Part shown: in pieces, positions 8,301 to 14,818 of the stretch
Layout of the letters: every line of letters begins with the position of its first letter
Position numbering within the stretch: the first letter of the stretch is position 1
From: JBKHBT01 sp046542255
GTDB lineage: Bacteria > UBP14 > UBA6098 > JBKHBT01
Length of the DNA stretch: 21,893 nucleotides
Reading direction: 5' to 3'
Assembly (NCBI GenBank): GCA_046542255.1
Contig: JBKHBT010000054.1
Location: 1 to 21,893 of the forward strand
The notes under the pieces: model-generated
The model's input: the letters and a program-made list of their open reading frames with translations, nothing else
Told to the model about the DNA's origin: nothing
Databases searched by the model: none
Position numbers and translations under genes: made by a program

Positions 8301-9568
8301 AATTTACCAAGCATGGCGGCAGCAGATGAATTGGCACGTATAATATTCATATCTGAATCCAAAGTCAAAAATATCTCCGGCGATGACTCGAAGAATGCTT
8401 TTAGGATTTCATGGTTTTCTCTAAGAACAAATGTCGAGTTCTTTCGAATAGATATATCTCGCATCGAAGCGATAAACGAGAGCAATTGCCCATTTTGAAA
8501 TATCCCTTTGCAGGTAAAGCCCACATTGGCATACCTGCCATTTTTCTTTCTGAAGTGAAGGTCAATATCGGGATGTTTTCTTTTATGAACCCTTTCAGCA
8601 ATTCGTCCTATGAACCCATCTCTTTCAGATGGGTATAAATTATCAGAAAATTCTGTATATATTAGTTCTTCGGGACTATAGCCAAATGAGTCAATACTAT
8701 CTGAAACATATATAATTTTACCAGATATTGAAATCTCAAAGAATACATCATTGCTGTTGGATATAATTTTTTGGTATTTGAGATTATTACTTTTTATTGT
8801 GTTTAGAGTCCTCTCCCATATAATTATTTCTTTCTCGAGCTCATTTTTCTTTTTCAAGATTCCATGTAAATGTTCGCTGTAATTCTCCAGTTGGCCATCT
8901 AATAATTCTTTAATGGTCTGTTCATATTCACATTTTTTGTTTTTGATATAGCTAAAATAAAAACCTCCTACAATAGACATAAAATATGCAGCGATGACTA
9001 CCATTACGATATTGCTTTTTTGAAGATGCCCCATATTTCCAAATAAATACAACTCTGCTATCGTAGCTAGCATTATCGATGACAATAGAATGATTGCATT
9101 TCGGTATTTTAGGCCAGAAACAATGATAATCATAAAAAAGAGAATGGGTACAAAATAAAGATATGAGAAATTCGAATCAAAAAGAAAAAATTGGGATATC
9201 CATAATACTGCAAAGGCCAGCGAAAACATATGGAGAGAAATGATTAGCTGTGCCCTATTTTTGAAATGCTTTTTATATGTCAGAATATATGCCAAAACGG
9301 TAGAAGGAAAGACAATAAGCAATTTACTATAGATTACCTCCATGTGAAATCTATGAATCAAGAAGATATCGAAGATGAAGCTCGATATTGTCCCTATAAT
9401 CAATATTATACAAAAGTAACGATATTTATATGTATCGTACTTTATTAATTGCCTCGTTTTATCTAATAATATTTTTGCTCTCCGATTCTTAGCAAGCATA
9501 TCTGCTTCATTCCCTTTTTTAGTATTTTCGGTAATTTTGGCTATCTTATGAGAATAATTTATAGCCAT
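5360..9568 (-). CDS. Six-segment membrane sensor with seven PAS domains and a probable GAF domain, no output domain
   Basis: This 1402-residue protein starts with about six membrane segments (about 50-70, 79-98, 107-130, 134-152, 156-176, 186-206), then a coiled coil (about 210-260). PAS units follow at about 262-375, 385-495, 503-612, 625-740, 920-1035, 1045-1165 and 1172-1297, mostly ending in a DIT, DIS or similar PAC signature. Residues 745-915 look like a GAF domain. The last 100 residues are charged coiled coil ending in EKKKAS. I see no H-box, HATPase, GGDEF, EAL, phosphatase or methyl-accepting domain, so it probably signals by protein contact. The base composition looks more AT-rich than the neighbours. 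The start is unsure: ATG at 9568 has no good ribosome site, and ATG at 9499 (residue 24) has GGGA eleven bases upstream. Confidence 0.88.
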   Translation of the reverse strand: MAINYSHKIAKITENTKKGNEADMLAKNRRAKILLDKTRQLIKYDTYKYRYFCIILIIGTISSFIFDIFLIHRFHMEVIYSKLLIVFPSTVLAYILTYKKHFKNRAQLIISLHMFSLAFAVLWISQFFLFDSNFSYLYFVPILFFMIIIVSGLKYRNAIILLSSIMLATIAELYLFGNMGHLQKSNIVMVVIAAYFMSIVGGFYFSYIKNKKCEYEQTIKELLDGQLENYSEHLHGILKKKNELEKEIIIWERTLNTIKSNNLKYQKIISNSNDVFFEISISGKIIYVSDSIDSFGYSPEELIYTEFSDNLYPSERDGFIGRIAERVHKRKHPDIDLHFRKKNGRYANVGFTCKGIFQNGQLLSFIASMRDISIRKNSTFVLRENHEILKAFFESSPEIFLTLDSDMNIIRANSSAAAMLGKLKSDIIGRRIQLIFTEIQAEDILNIKRAISKDKTYSIKISYQAYDRKVPVYLLLQAFPVNGIIGITAIDITDEANSQKRIREQLSAMNASIDGIAILDSDGKIEYANQAYVSMYGYSSSSELVGRNWKTFQQEGLINHFEKKVMPILSQKGKWRGESIGIKKDGSRFPLEISLAHISSKRMITIIRDISDRQNNQANLKKTRDFQKAALNSIKDPFFVKDHNHKWVFINDATCKSLGKTREELIGKDDYAIHDKKLAAEFVNSDNEILLSGEDKNTVLNVVRNGKEAYVSINKSLYIDENNGKRYIVGTMRDITDIKKKEYSMRFLYESSIKLASMGNFNDLYNYIAEQIQILIPNSIILINSYNRDKSCITVETIKAEKHLYKNALDLLGDTIIGNEYTIEDRKIHEIMKKQNILELEESIHEISFAQIPKTVSDRFEDLTDIKYKYLIGFTKDNDILGNAIILSKSQVEDYRILEIFLKQASVHLQKLHYEKDLFQSEKKYRHYIENAPLGVCAFDANGNFIEVNNKITEITGYNSNELIKIGLEDIIHEESKMKIDDVLISLNKKDTGQIDIAIKTGNRRGGLKKFINITSLKIDENNIMGFILDFTDKKLALDNIKESEANFRSLFDNASGYAIFQIKPGKLMPVVELASPSVCKIFDIKIMNLYHFEKWIENMYEDHIDEFLKACIGAFEKPHELDEIVRYDIPNQGERWLHFKGRGVLDSNNELKYLNGIILDITEQKNFEKALADKEKNYRLLAENVTDVIWTSDLQLNRNFITPSVQNMMGYTAREMLECEIGGLLTPESKKRFEKLYKEKVLDRLEKGKNLKPFSFKGEEIHKDGHFVKTETNLSFIFNKNQKEIAVVGITRDISQSLKYEKEAMINKKQLKTANTELKKANQKINEQREFINNNKKIEKIETLENVFSEIQDEIKEFVNHEEKNRIEQEKVIHFKKKLDKALLLLNKAKDNLQPEKKKAS

Positions 9569-9640
9569 TTCGGTATAAATATAAAAAAGTCTTTTGTATT
9601 CGCAGATCGGATATTAATTTCTAAAGAAAATGAGGCAAAT
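9569..9640. promoter_or_regulatory. Divergent intergenic region between the PAS sensor and the aminotransferase
   Basis: If the chosen starts are right, 72 bases separate the two divergent genes, so both promoters should lie here or overlap the 5' end of the sensor gene. A TATAAA sequence at 9574-9579 on the plus strand could be a -10, but no matching -35 is visible. GAGG (9632-9635) is the ribosome site for the plus-strand gene. Confidence 0.35.
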
Positions 9641-10786
9641 ATGATAAATAGTAGAGAGAAAATACTACAAGAATTCCCTGTCCTAAATAAGGTACTGTAT
9701 TTTAATACAGCCTCTATCGGAATTGCGCCCGATTCCACGATAAAAGCGATAGAGAATTTTATTCGCCGATATCAGGACGAAAGTATATGCGATGATGCCA
9801 AATCATTTCAGATAATCGACCATTGCAAAAGCCAAATAGCCCAGCTTATCGGTTCATCCATAGATGAAATTGCTCTTTTGCCAAATACATCTTTTGGTAT
9901 TAATATTGTATCACATGGTTTGCCATTCCAAAAAGGCGACGAAATCCTTATCCCCGATGGCGAATTCCCTGCCAATGTATTACCATGGAAAACTCTCGCG
10001 AAAAAGGGCATCACAATTAATATCATCGATAGAATATATCCGCTTTTAGATTCTTTGAAAAAGGCGATAACACCCCGTACCAGAGCAATTGCGATATCGG
10101 CAATTTCATTTTCCGATGGATATGTCATCGATCTTGCAGCACTATCCGAATTATGCCATAAAAATAATATATTCCTCGCTGTCGATGCTATACAGGCTAT
10201 CGGCAATTTCCCAATCGATGTATCCGAACTCGGTATTGGCCTTATGGCATCAGGCGCACAAAAATGGCAACTCACGCCCTGGGGAGCAGGATTTCTTTAT
10301 GTATCAAAAGAATTCCAGAATATTTTGGATGTCAATTTCGAAGGATGGCTTTCGAGATTTCCGGAGCGTGATTTTTCAAATCTACTTAATTATGAGATTC
10401 CTTATCCTGATAGCGCATTGAAATATGAATGTGGCTCACCGGTATTTCCGAGCCTTGCCGGCTATGAAAACTCACTCAGAATTTTGCTTAAAACCGGAGT
10501 TGCAAAGATTCACGGCAATTCGCTGGAAATCGCAGATTACATTATAGAGCGCGCATCTAAGTATCAAGATTGGGAAATAATCTCGCCCATCGATGGTAAA
10601 AACCGTTCAGCGATAGTTAGTATCAAGATGACAGAAGCCAATGAACTATTTCAATTCTTGAGGAAAAGAAATGTCATACTTTCAATTAGAGAGGGTGCGC
10701 TTCGTTTTGCATTCCATCTCTACAATATGGCAGAAGATGTGGATAGGCTTTTTGAATTGGTGGATCAGTTCTATGAAGATAAGTAG
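9641..10786 (+). CDS. Class V aminotransferase-fold PLP enzyme, reaction unknown
   Basis: The fold type I, class V group includes cysteine desulfurases, kynureninase and isopenicillin-N-epimerase-like enzymes. From this start it has 381 residues. The PLP lysine is K208 in SGAQKWQLTPWGAGFLYV, the pyridine-binding aspartate is D182 in AVDAIQ, and LRFAFHLYN near the C-terminus is a typical class V end. The active-site cysteine loop expected of IscS or SufS is not apparent, so a cysteine desulfurase role is unlikely. The start at 9641 is chosen because GAGG lies five bases upstream and the family's N-terminal LYFNTASIGI begins at residue 19. The longer frame from 9548 would overlap the divergent sensor gene. 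The epimerase-like gene follows after five bases, so the pair is probably one operon. Confidence 0.85.
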   Translation: MINSREKILQEFPVLNKVLYFNTASIGIAPDSTIKAIENFIRRYQDESICDDAKSFQIIDHCKSQIAQLIGSSIDEIALLPNTSFGINIVSHGLPFQKGDEILIPDGEFPANVLPWKTLAKKGITINIIDRIYPLLDSLKKAITPRTRAIAISAISFSDGYVIDLAALSELCHKNNIFLAVDAIQAIGNFPIDVSELGIGLMASGAQKWQLTPWGAGFLYVSKEFQNILDVNFEGWLSRFPERDFSNLLNYEIPYPDSALKYECGSPVFPSLAGYENSLRILLKTGVAKIHGNSLEIADYIIERASKYQDWEIISPIDGKNRSAIVSIKMTEANELFQFLRKRNVILSIREGALRFAFHLYNMAEDVDRLFELVDQFYEDK

Positions 10787-10791
10787 CCGAT

Positions 10792-11781
10792 ATGAGTAAA
10801 AAGGTTATTATAACAGGCGGAACAGGTTTTATTGGCAAGCATCTTGTCAGGCTTCTTGATGGCAAAGGCTATGAAACCATAGTCCCCGTCCGTGAGACTT
10901 CGGACACTTCCGGCCTTCCCAAAAATACCATCACAGTAAGAGCCAGCCTCAAAAATCTTTCGCCTTTGAAGCCATATATCGAGCAGGCCGATTATATTTA
11001 TCATCTTGCCGGAATGGTTCGTGCGAGAAGAAAAGCGGAGTTATTTTTGATCAATACCAAAGCGACAGTCGATCTGGCTTATCTTACGATGGCTAATAAG
11101 GGCGAGAATTTCAAGAGATTTGTTTTTGTCTCTTCGCAGGCGGCCTCCAGAACATCAGAAAAGCCCATCAGAGAAAGCGAAAGCTGCCAGCCCCAAAGCT
11201 CCTATGGCGAAAGCAAATTGAAAGCCGAAGAAAAGCTTCTTAGAGATTTTCCGAATTTGGATATTACAATCATTCGTCCACCATCTGTATATGGGCCGGG
11301 CGATAAAGATATTTTCATATATTTCAAAATGGGACATCGTGGATTTTTGCCGGTGCTTGGAAGGCCGGATAGATTGATTTCTCTGGTGCATGTCCATGAT
11401 CTGGTTCGAGGAATCGTATTTGCTGCTGAAAGTCAAAATTCCACTAATGAAACTTTCTACATCACAGATTGCCAGCCGATAAAGTGGATCGAGCTTGCCA
11501 GGAAAATGAAAGTTGCCATTAAATCTGTATCCGGGAAAAATCCCAAAATAATCAAAATTCCGATGTCTTTTGCCAAAATTATTGCATTTTTCAATGAGGC
11601 CGGAGCCAGTTTGAAAAATTCTGCGCCGGTTTTATCATCGGAAAAGGTCGATGAAATGGCCGGACAATGGGTCTGTGATTCTGGCAAGATATGTAGCCTG
11701 GGCTTCGAGCCGAAAATAGCTTTGGAAGAGGGCCTAAAGCAAACCTATGAATGGTATCTAAAGAATAATTGGCTGAAATAA
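10792..11781 (+). CDS. NAD-dependent epimerase/dehydratase-like protein (extended SDR)
   Basis: The 329-residue protein has the dinucleotide-binding motif GGTGFIG (9-15), HLAG (71-74), the Ser region VSS (113-115) and the catalytic pair Y138 and K142 in SYGESK, all typical of an extended short-chain dehydrogenase. RPPSVYGPGD (about 162-171) is the usual substrate-side loop. Relatives act on nucleotide sugars or, in the 3-beta-HSD group, on sterol-like or isoprenoid substrates. The substrate is not evident, and no glycosyltransferase lies nearby. The start codon has no clear ribosome site, so coupling to the PLP enzyme five bases upstream is likely. It ends nine bases from the convergent receiver gene; only a weak AAATAA/TTATTT dyad (11776-11796) lies across that junction. 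Confidence 0.87.
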   Translation: MSKKVIITGGTGFIGKHLVRLLDGKGYETIVPVRETSDTSGLPKNTITVRASLKNLSPLKPYIEQADYIYHLAGMVRARRKAELFLINTKATVDLAYLTMANKGENFKRFVFVSSQAASRTSEKPIRESESCQPQSSYGESKLKAEEKLLRDFPNLDITIIRPPSVYGPGDKDIFIYFKMGHRGFLPVLGRPDRLISLVHVHDLVRGIVFAAESQNSTNETFYITDCQPIKWIELARKMKVAIKSVSGKNPKIIKIPMSFAKIIAFFNEAGASLKNSAPVLSSEKVDEMAGQWVCDSGKICSLGFEPKIALEEGLKQTYEWYLKNNWLK

Positions 11782-11790
11782 ATTATGGCC

Positions 11791-12822
11791 TTATTTAAGG
11801 ACTTTCCTGATTGCGGAGATTAGCTCATTATTATTCGCCGGTTTCTGAAAAAAGCCAATTGCACCCATTTCGATCGCTTTCTGGCGGTTTTTCCTCGGTT
11901 CTCTTGCGGTAAGAATTATGACAGGAATCTTGGCGATAGATGGTATCTTTTTCATTCTCTCCATCACAGTAAAACCATCGCCGCCAGGAAGGCCGATATC
12001 GAGAATAATAAGATCCGGCTTGACCTTTTTGGCCTTGGCAATTGCAGATACTACATCATAGGTAAAAAATACATTATATCCGTATGCCATAAGCCTGACG
12101 CTCATACCCAAAAGAAGATCATGGTCATCATCGACAACGAGAATGCTCTTTGCGCTCGAATGTGTTTTATTGGGAGTTTTAGGCTCTATATTATAGGTGG
12201 AATCAGGCTTCTTTTTGGGTTTCTGGCTATATTCACTGCCTTCGATGACTTCTTTATTTGATTTGGCGAATTGCCTATACATCTTGGAATCGTCTTTATC
12301 GATCGGCGTTTTGTCAAAATCTGGCGCTTTTTTGGTAGAGTCGCCCAGTTCCTTGGCTTTAGAAATTTGATTTTTGAGATTATTCTGATGCATAGATATC
12401 TGGCTATTTGGCTTTTCCGGCTCTTTATCTTTCGGCATTGTGATATCATTCCCAGGTTCACCGATTACCTTCTGAATAGTAGCCATAAGTACGAAATTGT
12501 CAGCCGGTTTCTGTAGAAATGCAACAGCACCATGTTCCAGAGCCTTTTCGCGATTGACCTGTGGGTCTCTTGCGGAAAGTATGATTATTGGAATGGCCGC
12601 CAGCGTGCTATTGGACTTGAGCCTGTCCATTACAAGAAAACCATCTCCTCCGGGAAGGCCGATATCCAAAATGATAAGATCCGGGCGTTCTTTTCTGGCA
12701 TTTGATACCGCATACATAGCATCAGTAGCAAAAATAACTGTATATCCGCTCGCTTTCAACCTGACATTAAGACCCCGAAGCAGGTCCTGGTCATCATCAA
12801 CTATAAGAATTTTCTTTGACAT
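11791..12822 (-). CDS. Tandem receiver-domain protein (REC-linker-REC), no output domain
   Basis: The 343-residue protein has two CheY-like receiver domains, about 1-120 and 225-343. Both keep the acidic DDD cluster, the phosphorylated aspartate (D53 and D275, each in ILDIGLPGGDGF), the Ser or Thr switch (LSARD, LTARE) and the conserved Lys-Pro (FLQKP, FFQKP), so both should accept phosphate. The two domains are alike even in DNA around the aspartate loop, which points to internal duplication. The linker (about 121-224) is charged, Lys/Asp/Ser-rich and probably disordered. There is no DNA-binding or enzymatic domain. AAAGGA lies about six bases before ATG. The gene follows the kinase gene after 15 bases on the same strand and is its likely partner. 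Confidence 0.93.
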   Translation of the reverse strand: MSKKILIVDDDQDLLRGLNVRLKASGYTVIFATDAMYAVSNARKERPDLIILDIGLPGGDGFLVMDRLKSNSTLAAIPIIILSARDPQVNREKALEHGAVAFLQKPADNFVLMATIQKVIGEPGNDITMPKDKEPEKPNSQISMHQNNLKNQISKAKELGDSTKKAPDFDKTPIDKDDSKMYRQFAKSNKEVIEGSEYSQKPKKKPDSTYNIEPKTPNKTHSSAKSILVVDDDHDLLLGMSVRLMAYGYNVFFTYDVVSAIAKAKKVKPDLIILDIGLPGGDGFTVMERMKKIPSIAKIPVIILTAREPRKNRQKAIEMGAIGFFQKPANNNELISAIRKVLK

Positions 12823-12837
12823 GGCATTTCCTTTCTG

Positions 12838-14025
12838 CTACTCTAAATTCATCTGGTCATTTTCATCATAAACCGGCATAGTAAATGAAAATGTGCTTCC
12901 AACGCCCTGTTTACTATTGACCCAAATTTTTCCACCATGAAGATTAACGATTGTCTTGCATATATAAAGCCCGAGTCCAAGCCCTTTTCGGGATGATTCA
13001 AGAGTGGATTCTGCTTGATATAGATATTCAAATATCTTATCGAATTCCTGCGGCGGAATTCCCGCACCGGTATCAGATACAGACAATCTGACAAAATCCG
13101 GTTCGGAATCCAATAGCTTTGCTCTTACTGTTATTGCACCGCCCATTTCTGTGAATTTGATGGCATTGTCGATAAGATTGCGAAGAATGGCACGGAGCCT
13201 CTGTGGATCTGCGAAAACCATTGGTATATCGCCTGGAAATTCTGCCGAAAGGTGTATTCCTTTGGCCTTTGCGGTTGCTTTCAGGGTATTTATGGCATCA
13301 CTTATCGCCTCATATGCAGAAACAACCACGGGGTTTATCGTCAAGCGGGCTGAATCGGCTCTGGTAACCTCGAGAAGGTCATCTATCATAGACTTGAGGT
13401 GGACAATATTGCGTTCTGAAATATCGAGATATTCCCTTTGTTCCTCATTCAGTTCGCCAGCGAGGCCGTCTCGAAGAATTGTAATAAATTGGTATATCGA
13501 TGTCAGGGGAGTACGAAGCTCATGAGAGACATGGGAAAGGAATTGGTCTTTCATCTCGAGCTGCTGGAGCCTTGTCTGCTCGAGCTCCTCGAGTACCCTG
13601 TGACGATTAAGTGCATAACGAAGAACTCTGGATAACATACTCGGATTCAGGAATTGCTTGAGGATATAATCCTGAGCGCCTTTCTTTACTGTGAGGCTGG
13701 CAAGGTTTTCATCGGCTTTTTCTGTAACGATAACGATAGGCATATTAGAAAAAACTTCATTGGCCTTCTCGAATGTTTCCATGCCGCTGGTTTTGGGAAG
13801 ATTAAGATTAAGAAGTATGACATCGATGTTATTCTTTATCTCATCTGATTTCTTCTCTGGAATATCGGGAATACAAATAACATCGAAACTCTCAAGAGAT
13901 TCACGAAGAACATCCTGAATCAATCTATGGTCGGCTTCATCATTGTCCACAAGCAAAACCCTGATGGGCTGATTTTCACTTTCCTGAGTGGTAGGCCGAT
14001 TTTCGATAGGTCTCTCTTGTGGCAT
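12838..14025 (-). CDS. Soluble histidine kinase with an N-terminal degenerate receiver domain
   Basis: The 395-residue protein has a receiver-like domain (about 20-140), a short coiled linker, a HisKA domain with phospho-accepting H168 (HVSHELRTPLTS), and a HATPase domain with N-box (LRNLIDNAIKFTE), G1 (SDTGAGIP) and G2 (GLGLGLYICK) intact. It should autophosphorylate. The receiver lacks its acceptor: where LLDLNLP is expected there is LLNLNLP, with N73 replacing Asp. The acidic pair reads VDND and the conserved Lys is followed by Gln (LKQ) rather than Pro. It is therefore probably a pseudo-receiver that regulates by binding. No membrane segment or PAS domain is present. GAGGAGAT lies immediately upstream of ATG. 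The receiver-only gene follows after 15 bases. Confidence 0.92.
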   Translation of the reverse strand: MPQERPIENRPTTQESENQPIRVLLVDNDEADHRLIQDVLRESLESFDVICIPDIPEKKSDEIKNNIDVILLNLNLPKTSGMETFEKANEVFSNMPIVIVTEKADENLASLTVKKGAQDYILKQFLNPSMLSRVLRYALNRHRVLEELEQTRLQQLEMKDQFLSHVSHELRTPLTSIYQFITILRDGLAGELNEEQREYLDISERNIVHLKSMIDDLLEVTRADSARLTINPVVVSAYEAISDAINTLKATAKAKGIHLSAEFPGDIPMVFADPQRLRAILRNLIDNAIKFTEMGGAITVRAKLLDSEPDFVRLSVSDTGAGIPPQEFDKIFEYLYQAESTLESSRKGLGLGLYICKTIVNLHGGKIWVNSKQGVGSTFSFTMPVYDENDQMNLE

Positions 14026-14321
14026 ATATCTCCTCTAATTTTTATCACCTTAAGACAATACAATATTGCCTCTTTGTGAATAGCCCCCGCATTCATAAAA
14101 GATAAAGCTCAATCAGACAATGCGCTGTTCCGCATTGTCATACTTTTCAGGCTAAAACATCAGTAAAGCCTTTTGCTATATATATTAATATTATATATAT
14201 GCTATATATATGGCTTTAAAAGAGCAAATATCTCCAGTTAAGAAATATAAAAATTAATACTTCACAAAGCAAATATATATTCTCCAATGAGACGATTTTT
14301 TGTATGATATCCAGGCTTTTT
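14026..14321 (-). other. AT-rich intergenic region with several inverted repeats
   Basis: No gene was found in this stretch of about 296 bases. It should hold the promoter and leader of the kinase operon and the end of the flavodoxin transcript. A perfect nine-base hairpin lies at 14116-14139. A TATA-alternating tract (about 14175-14211) is flanked by AAAGCC and GGCTTT (14165-14170, 14212-14217). On the minus strand the tract includes a consensus TATAAT (14190-14195), but no good -35 lies at the right distance. Confidence 0.5.
14116..14139 (-). promoter_or_regulatory. Perfect nine-base hairpin in the kinase operon leader
   Basis: GACAATGCG (14116-14124) and CGCATTGTC (14131-14139) are exact reverse complements around a six-base loop. 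It lies about 90 bases before the kinase start codon. Neither strand has a clear T-run after it, so it is not an intrinsic terminator. It could be an operator dyad or an RNA leader structure. Confidence 0.5.
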
Positions 14322-14816
14322 TTAGATATTACTTAATTTATGGCTATCCAAAATTATTTTTGTCCATTCAATTATATCATCATTAAAACAATTATAATCC
14401 ATACCGCGTGAATCCTTGAAATCGATATGGCCTATTATATTATTATTGTCGAAGAGACGATAGAGATTGTCTAGAGTATCGCCCATTTTTCCTCCGTGGG
14501 ATATAAAAAAGGCGATATTCTTATTTTCAGGCTCGAAATGGACTTTCCAGACTCTGATAAAAGGCACAAAATCCCATGCCCATACTGGTGTTCCGATAAA
14601 AATCAGATCATAATGATTGGGATTATGCTTCGGTTTTTTTATTTCGATATATTCCTGATATGTATCGGTTTTACGAGAAATCGCTACTATGGCATCATTT
14701 GTGAGCTTATTCTTTGGCTCTATTGGCTCGATATCGCATTCTATTTCTTCTGCTATTCTATTTGCGATATATTCAACTTTATGCGAGAAGCTATAATAGA
14801 CGATTAGTGCATTCAT
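14322..14816 (-). CDS. Flavodoxin-like protein
   Basis: The 164-residue protein has a flavodoxin fold. The N-terminal strand and phosphate loop are ALIVYYSFSHKVEYIA (3-18). The second flavin-side loop is GTPVWAWD (75-82), close to the GTPVW seen in flavodoxin-like families, and FISHGGKMGDT (104-114) is the third conserved stretch. The phosphate loop departs from the classic S/T-x-T-G-x-T, so FMN binding is likely but not certain. It may be an electron carrier or a small flavin enzyme. The start codon lies only two bases from the stop codon of the TPR lipoprotein gene upstream, showing translational coupling at the end of the membrane/TPR cluster. Confidence 0.82.
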   Translation of the reverse strand: MNALIVYYSFSHKVEYIANRIAEEIECDIEPIEPKNKLTNDAIVAISRKTDTYQEYIEIKKPKHNPNHYDLIFIGTPVWAWDFVPFIRVWKVHFEPENKNIAFFISHGGKMGDTLDNLYRLFDNNNIIGHIDFKDSRGMDYNCFNDDIIEWTKIILDSHKLSNI

Positions 14817-14818
14817 CG

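Noticed and set aside
5360..9568. Annotation of the multi-PAS protein as a hybrid histidine kinase
   Set aside because: No phospho-accepting His box, N-box or G-box is present anywhere in the 1402 residues.
9548..9640. N-terminal extension of the class V PLP enzyme from 9548
   Set aside because: It overlaps the 5' end of the divergent PAS gene and is not family-like; 9641 has a GAGG ribosome site and the right N-terminus.
9641..10786. Assignment of the PLP enzyme as cysteine desulfurase IscS or SufS
   Set aside because: The PLP lysine context fits class V in general, but the active-site cysteine loop is not visible and no scaffold or other Fe-S assembly gene is nearby.
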